Source of the DNA: Tepidibacter sp.
GTDB taxonomy: Bacteria > Bacillota > Clostridia > Peptostreptococcales > Peptostreptococcaceae
Reading direction: 5' to 3'
Assembly (NCBI RefSeq): GCF_025210165.1
Contig: NZ_JAOASI010000040.1
Location: 19,844-83,843 of the forward strand
Length of the DNA: 64,000 nt
Numbering within the stretch: the first letter of the stretch is position 1; the number at the start of each line of letters is the position of its first letter. Below are positions 26,221 to 35,181 of the stretch, one piece after another. The translations under genes and the position numbers were made by a program. The notes under the pieces were generated by a model, which was not told where the DNA came from, ran no database searches, and saw only the letters and a program-made list of their open reading frames with translations.

Positions 26221-26412
26221 TTAATGCTTAACTATTATAAATGTATCATTGAATACATCATGAACCATCCCCATGACACACTTAGATATAGTAAGTGATC
26301 TTTTCTCTAAATCCTCTCTATTCTCTGCATAAAATACAGGCACTGTGCTTGACTTCACATCTTTATTCATTGTAACAATAGCTATTATATAATCATTTAA
26401 TCCTATATCCAT
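26221..26412 (-). CDS. Capping complex subunit for YIEGIA
   Basis: A 63-residue protein without membrane segments (IIAIVTMNKDVKSSTVPVFY ... MVHDVFNDTFIIVKH). Size and position straight after the YIEGIA gene match the small protein described as a capping complex subunit for YIEGIA. The ATG has a GGAG site inside the end of the YIEGIA gene, and the genes overlap by a base or so, which suggests coupled translation. Its biochemical role is not established. Confidence 0.8.
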   Translation of the reverse strand: MDIGLNDYIIAIVTMNKDVKSSTVPVFYAENREDLEKRSLTISKCVMGMVHDVFNDTFIIVKH

Positions 26413-27323
26413 TATTTTCTCCTACCTTTCAAAAAATTAGTTTTTCCTTTTGCAGATTCTATAATAGGAGTATTTTTAATTATTTCTATTAATAGACTTT
26501 CATCTTTTTTTATAGGTATTATAGGCATTACTATACTTTCTTTTTCTGGATTTCTTCTAAGTATTGGAGTAAAATCTGGTTCATCCTCATCTTTTTTAAT
26601 TCCAAGTTGAACTGATGAATTATGTGCTATAACTTGTCTTTGTCCTAAATTAGATAAGATACCTATATTATTTGGATCTTTAGGTATAATCTCAACAGCC
26701 AATCCATCCTGTAAATATCTTTCTCTAGATGATGATAGACCAACATTCATAATAACTACTCCATTTACCTTAAGAAAAGGTCCATCAAATTCTATTTTAG
26801 CTGGTACAACCTCAGCTACTTCTCCAACTTTATCTCTAGTCAAGATAGTCTTTAATAATCTGGCTACAACAAAACCTACAATCACAGAGGATAAAATTGA
26901 TACTGTGTTATTCATGTTAAAAACCTTCGATATTAAATAAAATACTATTCCTGTAGATAATGCTGTAAGTATTGCCATATAATTTCTAGCTTCAAATGCC
27001 TTAGCTATATCCTCTATATAGGCCATTCCTCTTGGAACAATTTCAGTATCCTCTATATTATCTAAACTTTGTCTTTCCATATTTCTAACATCTCTAAACT
27101 GCTGAGCTGCTAGAGTTAAGAATGTAACTGCTGAGAACTCTTTTTCAGCAAGCGATGGAACTGCTACTGCTCCAAGGGAGGCTGCTATTATACCAAGTGT
27201 AATATGAGATATAAATCCCTGTGGATATGTAGGATACTGTCTATAATCTAATTTCATCATATAAAGCCTTGCAAATATACCCATAAAAAATGAACAGGAT
27301 ATTAAGTATATATAATTACCCAA
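26412..27323 (-). CDS. YIEGIA family membrane protein
   Basis: A 303-residue protein with several membrane segments in its first 150 residues (for example LISCSFFMGIFARLYMM and YMAILTALSTGIVFYLI), followed by a soluble domain. The family is named for a YIEGIA signature; here the corresponding block is MAYIEDIAKAFEARNY near residue 100, a variant. I place the start at TTG 27323 with AAAGGAGAT before it; the frame is open to 27350. The family occurs in spore formers and its function is unknown. It is paired with the small subunit downstream. Confidence 0.82.
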   Translation of the reverse strand: MGNYIYLISCSFFMGIFARLYMMKLDYRQYPTYPQGFISHITLGIIAASLGAVAVPSLAEKEFSAVTFLTLAAQQFRDVRNMERQSLDNIEDTEIVPRGMAYIEDIAKAFEARNYMAILTALSTGIVFYLISKVFNMNNTVSILSSVIVGFVVARLLKTILTRDKVGEVAEVVPAKIEFDGPFLKVNGVVIMNVGLSSSRERYLQDGLAVEIIPKDPNNIGILSNLGQRQVIAHNSSVQLGIKKDEDEPDFTPILRRNPEKESIVMPIIPIKKDESLLIEIIKNTPIIESAKGKTNFLKGRRK

Positions 27324-27373
27324 GTAATCATCTCCTTTTTTTGGATTCATTTAATTTCATATACTTATTTTTA

Positions 27374-27423
27374 CAAAAAAAGAATAAATATTCCCTTGTA
27401 ATTTAAGGAAATATTTATTCTTT
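27374..27423 (-). terminator. Terminator of the phoP-phoR-like operon
   Basis: AGAATAAATATT-CCTT pairs with AAGG-AATATTTATTCT and overlaps the kinase stop codon; a T-run follows on the minus strand. Confidence 0.85.
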
Positions 27424-28695
27424 AATAGTTACTATGAATTCAGTACCTCTATTTAATGCACTTTTAACCTTTATATCTGCACCTATAGATATTATTATAT
27501 GTTTTACAATAGCAAGACCAAGACCAGTTCCTCCTATTTTAGTACTTCTAGCTTTATCCACCCTATAAAATCTTTCAAATATTCTAGGTATATCACTTTG
27601 AGGTATTCCCATACCCGTATCCTTTACAGATATCCTAATTGTATTATTTTTGTGAATTACAAAAACTGATATTTCTCCATTTTCAGGAGTATACTTTATT
27701 GCATTATCAATTAAGTTTAAGAATATTTGCTTTATATAATCTTTATTTACTTTTAAGTTTATATCCTCACTTGAAAATTCATACTTATACTCTATATTTT
27801 TATTTTTGGCTAAATTATAAGTAAGATCATATACTTCTTTGAATACAGAATATAAATTTACACTATCATATTTTTCTTTTTCATTTTCATTATTTTCTAT
27901 AAAAGATAGAACTAATATATCGTCAATAAGCCTTCTAAGTCTATCAGACTCCATATCTATTATATCTAAAAATCTATTTCTCGTTTTAATATCTATAGAA
28001 TCATTATTCTTTAAAGTTTCTACAAATCCACTTATGGATGTAAGTGGTGTTTTAATTTCATGAGTTACATTTGCAACAAAATCAGATCTTATTTTTTCAA
28101 GCTTAACATTTTCAGTTATATCCTCTATATTAATAATAGATCCTATGACTACATTTTTTGCACTTTTTAAATAAACAGGGTCAACCTTTATTTTGTAATA
28201 TCTATCATTTTTATCTTTTATTTGAATTCTTTTATGTTCTCTATTAGGTATTAGAGAAGCTATAGCTTTCATCATAGCTTCGTTATTTATAACTGAGTCT
28301 ATTTTTTGTCCGTCAAATTCACACTCTTTATTGTCAAATAACTTTTTAGCCACATCATTTATAAGTAGTATTTTTTGTTCATTGTCAATAGCTATAATTC
28401 CATTTGATATGCTCTTTAATATAGATTTTAACTTAATATTTCTATCTTCTAGTTGTTCTATATTCGTATTTATTTTGCTTATCATAAAATTAAAATTACT
28501 TGAGAGCCTACCAAGATCTCCACTATACTGATTTTTAAGCTTAACTGAAAAATCTCCCTCACTCACTCTATTGGATACATGTATAAGTTCTTTTAAGTAC
28601 TTTCTAAGTACATTCAAATATCTATATATAAGGCTTGATACTATAACAAGTAAAAGAATAATTATATATATATCATTATTTTCTATATTAATCAC
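27415..28695 (-). CDS. PhoR/WalK-like sensor histidine kinase with a single membrane segment
   Basis: A 426-residue kinase. One hydrophobic segment (about residues 8-26) is followed by HAMP (KELIHVSNRVSEGDFSVKL), a PAS domain (about 90-200), the phosphorylated histidine in HEIKTPLTSISGFVETL near 210, and an ATPase domain with NLIDNAIKYTPENGEI, DTGMGIP and GGTGLGLAIVKHI. PhoR and many relatives have two segments around an extracellular loop; that loop is missing here, so the signal is probably sensed in the membrane or cytoplasm. GTG start, overlapping the regulator gene's end. Confidence 0.88.
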   Translation of the reverse strand: MINIENNDIYIIILLLVIVSSLIYRYLNVLRKYLKELIHVSNRVSEGDFSVKLKNQYSGDLGRLSSNFNFMISKINTNIEQLEDRNIKLKSILKSISNGIIAIDNEQKILLINDVAKKLFDNKECEFDGQKIDSVINNEAMMKAIASLIPNREHKRIQIKDKNDRYYKIKVDPVYLKSAKNVVIGSIINIEDITENVKLEKIRSDFVANVTHEIKTPLTSISGFVETLKNNDSIDIKTRNRFLDIIDMESDRLRRLIDDILVLSFIENNENEKEKYDSVNLYSVFKEVYDLTYNLAKNKNIEYKYEFSSEDINLKVNKDYIKQIFLNLIDNAIKYTPENGEISVFVIHKNNTIRISVKDTGMGIPQSDIPRIFERFYRVDKARSTKIGGTGLGLAIVKHIIISIGADIKVKSALNRGTEFIVTIKE

Positions 28696-29383
28696 CTTCT
28701 TTTAAATTTATCCTATACCCCACTCCTCTTATAGTTTCTATATACTTTTGATCATCTTCTATTTTTTTTCTTAAATGCCTTATATGAACATCTACTGTTC
28801 TAGTTTCTCCAAAATATTCATATCCCCATATTTTGTCCAACAAAAAATTTCTAGATAATACTTTACCTTTATTTTGAACTAGAAGCTTTAACAGTTCAAA
28901 TTCTTTTAACGTCAAATCTATCTTTTTAGAATCTTTAAATACCTCATAATTTTGTAAATCTATCTTTATATCACCCAGTTCTATAAAAGTTTTCTTTTCA
29001 GGTTTATTGAAATTATATCTTCTAAGAACAGCTTTGACCCTAGCTAATACTTCTTTTACACTAAAAGGCTTACTTATATAATCATCTGCTCCAACTTCAA
29101 GACCCTCTATCTTGTCTTTTTCCATAGTCTTTGCTGTAAGCATTATTACAGGTATATTCTTTGTGCTATCGTCTTCTCTTATTTTTTTTAAAACCTCAAG
29201 TCCATCCATATTCGGAAGCATTCTATCAAGTAATATTAAATCAGGCTTTAACTCCCTTACTTTTATAAAAGCGTCCAGCCCATCATATGAAGTTTCTATA
29301 TTATACCCTTGTGTCTGAAGATTAAATTTTAAAAGTTCAACTATATGCTCCTCATCATCAACAACTAGTATATCTGCATTCAT
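28688..29383 (-). CDS. PhoP/PhoB-like response regulator (OmpR family)
   Basis: A 231-residue regulator. The receiver domain shows the acidic pair DDEEH near residue 8, the phosphoacceptor aspartate in LILLDRMLPNMDG near 53, and the switch lysine in DDYISKPFS near 105. The winged-helix domain (about 130-228) contains LTLKEFELLKLL and TVDVHIRHLRKKIEDD. It resembles PhoP/PhoB most, but phosphate as the signal is inferred only from general similarity. The ATG has a GGAGG site and the gene overlaps the kinase gene by 8 bases. Confidence 0.9.
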   Translation of the reverse strand: MNADILVVDDEEHIVELLKFNLQTQGYNIETSYDGLDAFIKVRELKPDLILLDRMLPNMDGLEVLKKIREDDSTKNIPVIMLTAKTMEKDKIEGLEVGADDYISKPFSVKEVLARVKAVLRRYNFNKPEKKTFIELGDIKIDLQNYEVFKDSKKIDLTLKEFELLKLLVQNKGKVLSRNFLLDKIWGYEYFGETRTVDVHIRHLRKKIEDDQKYIETIRGVGYRINLKEGD

Positions 29384-29397
29384 TTTATTTCCTCCTT

Positions 29398-30102
29398 TTA
29401 GAGTATCTGCATTACCATAGCCATTCTCTTTGAAGTTGTATTTTCCCTTCGATAAGAATGGAATCTATTTTCATCGCAATAAGTGCACAAATTTGGATTA
29501 AATATGTTTTCTTTTTTTATTCCATTATTTATAAGTACGAATTCATTGATTTTAAAAAGATTTAGATAATACTTTTCATCTTTAATTGTATATAAATTTT
29601 CATTTAAATTTGTAAACTTAGTGTTAAATTTTTCTATTAAATCATAAGAAACCTCATAACAACAACTTCCTATAGCTGGCCCTATTATACACTTTATATT
29701 TTCAACCTTTGAGTTATATATAGTTTTCATCTTATTTATAATAATTGAAGATATCTCTTTGTAAGTTCCTCTCCATCCAGCATGTACACATCCTATGACT
29801 TTGTTTTTTACATCTATAAATGCTATAGATACGCAATCTGCTACAAATACCATTATTGGAACATCAGCTATATTGGTTATTATCCCATCTGCTTCTTGTA
29901 TATTTCCTATATTATTCTTATCAATTACCACTACATTATTTCCATGAACTTGCTTATTATATGTTAATTTATCAAAGTTAAAATTTAAATCCTCACACAG
30001 TTTCTTTCTGTCATCAAAAAGAGACATATCAAGTTCCTTAGTAGTAAAAACCACTTTGGCAAAATCAAACTTATTAACATCATCAAAATTTATATACATC
30101 AT
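29398..30102 (-). CDS. pgeF: PgeF/YfiH multicopper-oxidase-like protein (peptidoglycan editing factor, purine nucleoside phosphorylase)
   Basis: A 234-residue protein of the laccase-domain family. Conserved metal ligands are visible: GCVHAGWRGTYKEI near residue 121, GPAIGSCCYEV near 155 and CTYCDENRFHSYRRE near 209. Members are reported to act as purine nucleoside phosphorylase/adenosine deaminase and, in E. coli, to prevent misincorporation of serine into peptidoglycan. I start it at ATG 30102, seven bases after GAGGTG, rather than the GTG at 30120 inside nrdR's end. It is co-transcribed with nrdR. Confidence 0.9.
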   Translation of the reverse strand: MMYINFDDVNKFDFAKVVFTTKELDMSLFDDRKKLCEDLNFNFDKLTYNKQVHGNNVVVIDKNNIGNIQEADGIITNIADVPIMVFVADCVSIAFIDVKNKVIGCVHAGWRGTYKEISSIIINKMKTIYNSKVENIKCIIGPAIGSCCYEVSYDLIEKFNTKFTNLNENLYTIKDEKYYLNLFKINEFVLINNGIKKENIFNPNLCTYCDENRFHSYRRENTTSKRMAMVMQIL

Positions 30103-30106
30103 CTTT

Positions 30107-30565
30107 TCACCTCTTCTCACTGAGTATTTTTTCTAACTCCTGAACAAATGTGTTTATATCTTTAAATTGTCTATAGACAGATGCAAATCTAACATAAGAT
30201 ACCTCATCTATACTCTTTAACTTTTCCATAACCAGTTCACCTATTTTCTTAGTTTCTATTTCCTTGAACATGTTTTTATTTATATTATGTTCTATTTGAT
30301 CTACTATACTTTCAATTTGTTTAATTGAAACTGGTCTCTTTTCACATGCTTTTATTATCCCATTTATTATTTTACTTCTATCAAAACTTTCTCTATTTCC
30401 ATCTTTTTTTATAACCATGAGTCTTACATATTCTATTTTTTCATAAGTTGTAAATCTTTTTTTACAACTTTCACATTCTCTTCTTCTTCTTATAGAAGTT
30501 CCCTCATCTGTCGGTCTAGAATCTATTACTCTAGACTGCAAAAAGCTACAGTATGGACATTTCAT
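30107..30565 (-). CDS. nrdR: NrdR transcriptional repressor of ribonucleotide reductase genes
   Basis: A 152-residue repressor with a zinc ribbon (MKCPYC at the start and [12 protein letters not shown] near 30, two CxxC pairs) and an ATP-cone domain (about 49-137, [17 protein letters not shown]). It binds NrdR boxes upstream of nrd genes when dATP/ATP levels signal sufficiency. No nrd genes lie in the window. The length is normal and the ATG has a GGAGGTATG site. Confidence 0.97.
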   Translation of the reverse strand: MKCPYCSFLQSRVIDSRPTDEGTSIRRRRECESCKKRFTTYEKIEYVRLMVIKKDGNRESFDRSKIINGIIKACEKRPVSIKQIESIVDQIEHNINKNMFKEIETKKIGELVMEKLKSIDEVSYVRFASVYRQFKDINTFVQELEKILSEKR

Positions 30566-30613
30566 AACATACCTCCAATAATTACTAATAACCTAATTAT
30601 ATACATTAATACT

Positions 30614-30877
30614 TTATATGTCTATGTCATTAAAATCAACTTGTTGGTCTATTTTTACTAATATCATATCATGTCCTATTTTAATTATATTGTTCCAAGA
30701 TACAGCACACGCTTCTCCTCGTGATAATAAATATCCTTTTGAACCCTCGTTAACAATTATTAAAGATTTTATTCTTCCATCTCCCATATCTAATTCTATA
30801 TCGTTTATAAATCCTAATTTTTTACCGTTATTTATATTAACAACCTCTTTTTCCATCATATCTGAAATTTTAAACAT
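30614..30877 (-). CDS. YlmC/YmxH family PRC-barrel sporulation protein
   Basis: An 87-residue PRC-barrel protein (MFKISDMMEKEVVNINNGKKL, GFINDIELDMGDGRIKSLII, then SWNNIIKIGHDMILVKI), the YlmC/YmxH family of spore formers. The small beta barrel probably binds RNA or protein partners; no function is established. The ATG has a GGGGAGGG site. It lies between sigG and nrdR, with a structured 219-base gap toward sigG. Confidence 0.85.
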   Translation of the reverse strand: MFKISDMMEKEVVNINNGKKLGFINDIELDMGDGRIKSLIIVNEGSKGYLLSRGEACAVSWNNIIKIGHDMILVKIDQQVDFNDIDI

Positions 30878-30910
30878 ATGTATCCCTCCCCTTTATTTAT
30901 TCGAAAGCTA

Positions 30911-30955
30911 AGAGTTCTAAGACTCCATCCTCTTCAGGTTGGATATGAGAACTCT
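30911..30955. repeat. Stable hairpin upstream of the YlmC gene
   Basis: AGAGTTCT and AGAACTCT enclose ATCC and GGAT around a loop holding CTTCAGG. No T-run follows on either side, so a terminator is unlikely. Confidence 0.5.
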
Positions 30956-30981
30956 ACAGCTTCTGGATAAGTTCAACTAAC

Positions 30982-31012
30982 CTTCAGATGGAGTTACAAA
31001 CTCCACCTGAAG
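30982..31012. repeat. 31-base near-perfect palindrome in the sigG-YlmC gap
   Basis: CTTCAGaTGGAGTT pairs with AACTCCAcCTGAAG around a three-base loop. The CTTCAGGTtGGA motif also occurs in the loop of the neighbouring hairpin at 30911-30955, so the two may be related. There is no T-run. Confidence 0.55.
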
Positions 31013-31079
31013 ATAAGTTTCACTTGATATATAATAATTATGAATTGAAAAGTTATTTTATACTAATTTGTATACAAAA

Positions 31080-31103
31080 AAAATGACCACTTAGGGTCAA
31101 ATA
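31080..31103 (-). terminator. Terminator overlapping the sigG stop
   Basis: On the minus strand TTTGACC and GGTCA pair around a short loop that follows the stop, then eight T residues. The sigG TGA lies inside the left arm. Confidence 0.7.
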
Positions 31104-31873
31104 TGTTTTCTCATGTTCTTTAAAGCATTCTTTTCTATTCTTGAAACCTGTGCTTGAGATATACCTATTTCATCAGCAACTTCTATTTGAGTCTTACCTT
31201 TATAAAATCTCAAATCAAGAACTAATTTTTCTCTGCTATTAAGCTTTTTTACAGCTTCCTTTAAGGCTATTTCCTCTATCCAAACCTCATCTCTTCCTTT
31301 CTTATCTTGAACTTGGTCCATAACATATATAGCATCTCCATTGTCTTGATATATAGGGTCAAACAAAGATATAGGATCTTGTATTGCATCTAAAGCCAAA
31401 ACTACATCTTCTCTGTTCATGTCTAACTCTTTTGCTATTTGAGAGACGTTAGGCTCTTTTAAATTTTCTATTGTTAATCTTTCTCTTACTTGCAAAGCTT
31501 TATAAGCTATATCCTTTAAAGACCTACTAACCCTTATAGGGTTATTATCTCTTAAATACCTTCTTATTTCTCCAATTATCATAGGTACTGCATAAGTTGA
31601 AAATCGTACATTTTGACTTAAATCAAAATTATCTATAGATTTAATAAGACCTATGCATCCTATTTGAAATAAATCATCTATATTCTCTCCTCTATTGTTA
31701 AATTTTTGTATAACACTTAAAACAAGTCTTAAATTCCCATTTACAAATTGCTGTCTACACTCTTCATCTCCATTTTTTATTTTAACCAAGAGCTCTCGCA
31801 TTTCTTTGTTTTTTAATACTGGTAATTCAGATGTATTGACTCCACAGATTTCCACTTTATTTATTTGCATCAT
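31097..31873 (-). CDS. sigG: RNA polymerase sporulation sigma factor SigG
   Basis: A 258-residue sigma-70 family protein, the late forespore factor. It lacks region 1 and starts MQINKVEICGVNTSELPVLKN, a SigG signature. Region 2 contains GNLRLVLSVIQKF and DLFQIGCIGLIKSIDNFD; region 4 ends with TQIEVADEIGISQAQVSRIEKNAL, the -35 binding helix-turn-helix. Either of two adjacent ATG codons could start. It follows sigE in the conserved spoIIGA-sigE-sigG order, 89 bases away. Confidence 0.97.
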   Translation of the reverse strand: MMQINKVEICGVNTSELPVLKNKEMRELLVKIKNGDEECRQQFVNGNLRLVLSVIQKFNNRGENIDDLFQIGCIGLIKSIDNFDLSQNVRFSTYAVPMIIGEIRRYLRDNNPIRVSRSLKDIAYKALQVRERLTIENLKEPNVSQIAKELDMNREDVVLALDAIQDPISLFDPIYQDNGDAIYVMDQVQDKKGRDEVWIEEIALKEAVKKLNSREKLVLDLRFYKGKTQIEVADEIGISQAQVSRIEKNALKNMRKHI

Positions 31874-31961
31874 ACCAGCCCTCTCTTCAAGTTATTTCTA
31901 ATTAAATTATTTACAGAAATATAAATTTTATACTTAAAGAGAATACTTAAAATTTTACAAT

Positions 31962-32693
31962 CTAAACAAATTTTTTCATTTCTTTTTTAAGCCTAAATAC
32001 AATTTTTTTTTCAAGTCTAGATATGTAGGATTGAGATATTCCAAGCATATTAGCTACTTCCTTTTGAGTTTTTTCATCTCCACTTTTAAGTCCAAATCGA
32101 AGTTCCATTATCTGTTTTTCTCTTATAGAAAGTTTATCCAGTGCTATTTGAAGTAGTTCTCTATCTATTTCTTCCTCTATTAATTTATATATTTCATCGT
32201 TCTCAGTTCCCATAACATCAGAAAGCAATAATTCATTTCCATCTAAATCTATATTTAAAGGTTCGTCAAATGATATTTCTACTTTTTTCTTACTATTTTT
32301 TCTAAGATACATAAGTATTTCATTTTCTATACATCTTGATGCATATGTAGCAAGCTTAATTTTTTTATCTAATTTAAACGTATTAACAGCCTTTATAAGA
32401 CCTATTGTACCTATTGATATTAGATCTTCTATATCAAGCCCTGTATTTTCAAATTTTCTAGATATGTATACTACAAGTCTTAAATTTCTCTCTATCAATA
32501 TACTTTTAACACTTTCATCACTTTCAAGTTTCTTTAAAACTTCAGCTTCTTCTTCAGCATTTAAAGGTGGAGGAAGTATATCATTACCACCTAAATAGTA
32601 TATTTCATTTTTTCTAACCAAATTAAATTTAATTAATAATTTATTGATTAAATATACAATTTTATTCTTTACCTTACAAAACAATTTAACCAT
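31962..32693 (-). CDS. sigE: Pro-SigE, RNA polymerase sporulation sigma factor
   Basis: A 243-residue sigma factor of the early mother cell, made as an inactive precursor. The basic, hydrophobic N-terminal pro-region ends near [14 protein letters not shown], matching the site cut by SpoIIGA in relatives. Region 2 holds [14 protein letters not shown] and [17 protein letters not shown]; region 4 holds [20 protein letters not shown]. The ATG has a GGAGGAG site. It is 22 bases from spoIIGA, encoding the protease that should activate it. Confidence 0.97.
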   Translation of the reverse strand: MVKLFCKVKNKIVYLINKLLIKFNLVRKNEIYYLGGNDILPPPLNAEEEAEVLKKLESDESVKSILIERNLRLVVYISRKFENTGLDIEDLISIGTIGLIKAVNTFKLDKKIKLATYASRCIENEILMYLRKNSKKKVEISFDEPLNIDLDGNELLLSDVMGTENDEIYKLIEEEIDRELLQIALDKLSIREKQIMELRFGLKSGDEKTQKEVANMLGISQSYISRLEKKIVFRLKKEMKKFV

Positions 32694-32715
32694 GAACTTC
32701 CACTCCTCCTTAATA

Positions 32716-33570
32716 TTATATAAAATTCGGATTTATTATTGCATCATATTCATTCATATCATCTGAACCTAAATTTGATAATCCCAGTATTATATTCCCC
32801 TTTTTATGTCCCTGTATTTCTATGTAATCTGCCTTTATTCCTATTAATAACCCATCTTCATTTCCAACTACCTTATAAGGTATTACTCTAAATCTACTAG
32901 ATATAGCATCACTTAATTTGCTCATTAAATAATCTACTTTTTTAAAATCCATAATAGAATAATCGATATATATCAATTCCTTAGGTAAAACATCTTCTAA
33001 CTTTCTGACATCTACTATCATTACAGGATTTTGACTTACAGGATCCTTTAATAAATTACCTGTATCCATTAAAGTATTAAATACAACTTGCTTGTCTTGA
33101 ATCTTGACAGTTATATCATTTTTTAAATCCTTAAATATATTGAGGTTTTTTATTATTTTGTAAAATCTGTTAAAAAGGCTACTACTTGCCATGAAATAAG
33201 TTGCATAAATTAAAACCAATGATACTGGCATATAATTTATTCCAGAACAATAAACTATATAGAATATACTACCTGCTAAAAATATATTCACAATATAAAA
33301 TACCATCAATAATTTAAGATATTCCTTGACACCTTTATACTCAAAACTTATAAAAACTATAAATAAGGCAAAAATAATTTTCATTAAAATATTGTATAAA
33401 AACTTCAAACTTGGAATAAAATAAATCATACAATATAAAGCCCCTATAAACCCACCTATGAAAGCTCTATATCTAGAAAAATTATTATTTACTATCCTCG
33501 AGGTTGTTTTTAATACCATGTAATTTGCTAATAGATTATGTAAAAAGTAATATTCCGCATAAACTATCAT
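32716..33570 (-). CDS. spoIIGA: SpoIIGA, membrane aspartic protease for pro-SigE
   Basis: A 284-residue protein. The first half has about five membrane segments (residues 1-145). The C-terminal half holds the catalytic motif [19 protein letters not shown] near residue 165, an aspartic protease DTG. It is thought to dimerise at the septum and clip SigE when signalled by SpoIIR from the forespore. The ATG has a GGTGG site. It heads the spoIIGA-sigE pair. Confidence 0.95.
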   Translation of the reverse strand: MIVYAEYYFLHNLLANYMVLKTTSRIVNNNFSRYRAFIGGFIGALYCMIYFIPSLKFLYNILMKIIFALFIVFISFEYKGVKEYLKLLMVFYIVNIFLAGSIFYIVYCSGINYMPVSLVLIYATYFMASSSLFNRFYKIIKNLNIFKDLKNDITVKIQDKQVVFNTLMDTGNLLKDPVSQNPVMIVDVRKLEDVLPKELIYIDYSIMDFKKVDYLMSKLSDAISSRFRVIPYKVVGNEDGLLIGIKADYIEIQGHKKGNIILGLSNLGSDDMNEYDAIINPNFI

Positions 33571-33757
33571 TTAAACCACCTTTTTCTTTTGACATATAAT
33601 GGTTATAACTCATAAATAAATTATACTAAATTTTAAGTTATTTTTATGTCACAATAGGTAGTCGAATTCCAATTTATTTTCCTCATTTTTTAACAATATT
33701 TTCTTATGTCAATTTTTTCAATCTTATAGGAAACTCTTACAGCGAATATTCATTTTT

Positions 33758-33958
33758 AAATTATACTTATTAAAATGTTAGTTAATGCTTTTAGATATTT
33801 TGACTAATATAACTTAGTTTTTATCGTTTAATAATTCGTGAAGAAATTTACGTGTCTGACCATAGGGAGTTCGTAAATTTTAGGATTATTAATAAGATAA
33901 AAGCTTAGTTGTATTCAAAATTTCGTGGCATTTACGGTATTTTAATAAGTATAATTTC
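33758..33958 (+). repeat. Palindromic intergenic repeat, full copy C (201 bp)
   Basis: Outer arms AAATTATACTTAT and ATAAGTATAATTT are unlike those of copies B and D yet pair exactly. Inside are AATGTTAGTTAATG with CATTTACGGTATT, AATAATTC with GGATTATT, and the central hairpin with CTGACCATAGGGAG. It lies between ftsZ (3' side, right behind its terminator) and spoIIGA. The GATAACCC tail seen at copies A, B and D is absent here. Confidence 0.85.
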
Positions 33959-33970
33959 GGTCTTGAGCAT

Positions 33971-33999
33971 AAAAAAAAAGAAGATAATATTATCTTCTT
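33971..33999 (-). terminator. Terminator overlapping the ftsZ stop
   Basis: A perfect 22-base palindrome (AAGAAGATAAT and ATTATCTTCTT, 33978-33999) contains the end of ftsZ and is followed on the minus strand by nine T residues. Confidence 0.85.
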
Positions 34000-35075
34000 C
34001 TTAAAAATGTAGGTATATCCAAATCCGGATCTACACTAGTATTTACTTTCTCTTCTTTAACAGTCTCTTTAACTTCTTCTTTTTTCTCTTTTTTATCTAT
34101 AATATTCAAAGTAGTATCCTGTCCTTCTTCAAATCCTGTTGCTATAACTGTTATTCTAAGCTCATCACCTAAGTTTTCATTTATAACTGCCCCAAATATA
34201 ATGTTAGCTTCTTCATCACATGCTTCTTGAACCAAGCTTGCAGCTTCATTAATTTCGAATAGTCCTAAATCGTCTCCTCCAGTTATATTTAAAAGAACAC
34301 CTTTTGCTCCTCTTATAGAAGTTTCAAGGAGTGGACTTTGAATAGCTTGTTTTGCTGCTTCAATAGCTCTATTTTCTCCTTTAGCATTACCTATACCCAT
34401 ATGAGCCAATCCTTGCTCTCTCATTATAGTTTGAACATCAGCAAAGTCTAGGTTTACAAGTCCTGGTACAGCTATTAAGTCAGATATACCTTGTACCCCT
34501 TGTTGTAATACATCATCAGCCTTTTTAAAAGCATCAAGCATAGATGTTTTCTTTTCCACTATTTGTAATAATCTATCATTAGGTATAGTTATTAATGTGT
34601 CTACATTAGATTTAAACTCTTTTATACCTTGTTCAGCATGAATCATTCTTCTTTTACCTTCAAAAGTAAAAGGCTTTGTAACAACACCTACTGTAAGTAT
34701 GCCTAATTCTTTAGCAACTTTAGCTACAACAGGAGCTGCTCCTGTTCCTGTTCCACCACCCATTCCGGCAGTTACAAATACCATATCCGCACCTTGAAGA
34801 GCTTGTGTAATGTCTTCTTTACTTTCTTCTGCTGCTTTTTGTCCTATTTCAGGATTCGCTCCCGCTCCTAGTCCTCTTGTTAATTTTTCTCCTATTTGTA
34901 TCTTTTGTTCAGCCTTTGAAGTAAAAAGTGCTTGCTTGTCTGTATTTATAGCTACAAACTCTACTCCTTGTAAATTAGCCTCTATCATTCTATTAACAGC
35001 ATTATTTCCTCCGCCGCCTACTCCTATTACTTTGATCTGTGCAAACTGATCCATACCAACATCAAACTGTAGCAT
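33990..35075 (-). CDS. ftsZ: Cell division protein FtsZ
   Basis: A 361-residue tubulin-like GTPase that forms the Z ring. It shows [15 protein letters not shown] near 17, the GTP signature [12 protein letters not shown] near 104, the T7 loop [11 protein letters not shown] near 205, and the conserved C-terminal peptide [13 protein letters not shown] that binds SepF and other partners, after an acidic, Lys/Glu-rich linker. The ATG has an AGGAGG site. It follows sbp directly; ftsA, its usual neighbour, is missing from the window. Confidence 0.98.
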   Translation of the reverse strand: MLQFDVGMDQFAQIKVIGVGGGGNNAVNRMIEANLQGVEFVAINTDKQALFTSKAEQKIQIGEKLTRGLGAGANPEIGQKAAEESKEDITQALQGADMVFVTAGMGGGTGTGAAPVVAKVAKELGILTVGVVTKPFTFEGKRRMIHAEQGIKEFKSNVDTLITIPNDRLLQIVEKKTSMLDAFKKADDVLQQGVQGISDLIAVPGLVNLDFADVQTIMREQGLAHMGIGNAKGENRAIEAAKQAIQSPLLETSIRGAKGVLLNITGGDDLGLFEINEAASLVQEACDEEANIIFGAVINENLGDELRITVIATGFEEGQDTTLNIIDKKEKKEEVKETVKEEKVNTSVDPDLDIPTFLRRR

Positions 35076-35181
35076 GTAAGAACCTCCTTACTTAATAATT
35101 CTTTTTTATTTTTATACTATATTTATTAAATCATATCCTTTTAAAATTTTTATTAATATTTAAGGTATTCAACATAAAGTA

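Noticed and set aside
26199..26222. AGGCACCTT repeated twice, as a possible terminator before the DUF512 gene's neighbour
   Set aside because: The copies are direct, not inverted; the best hairpin has two central mismatches and no T-run.
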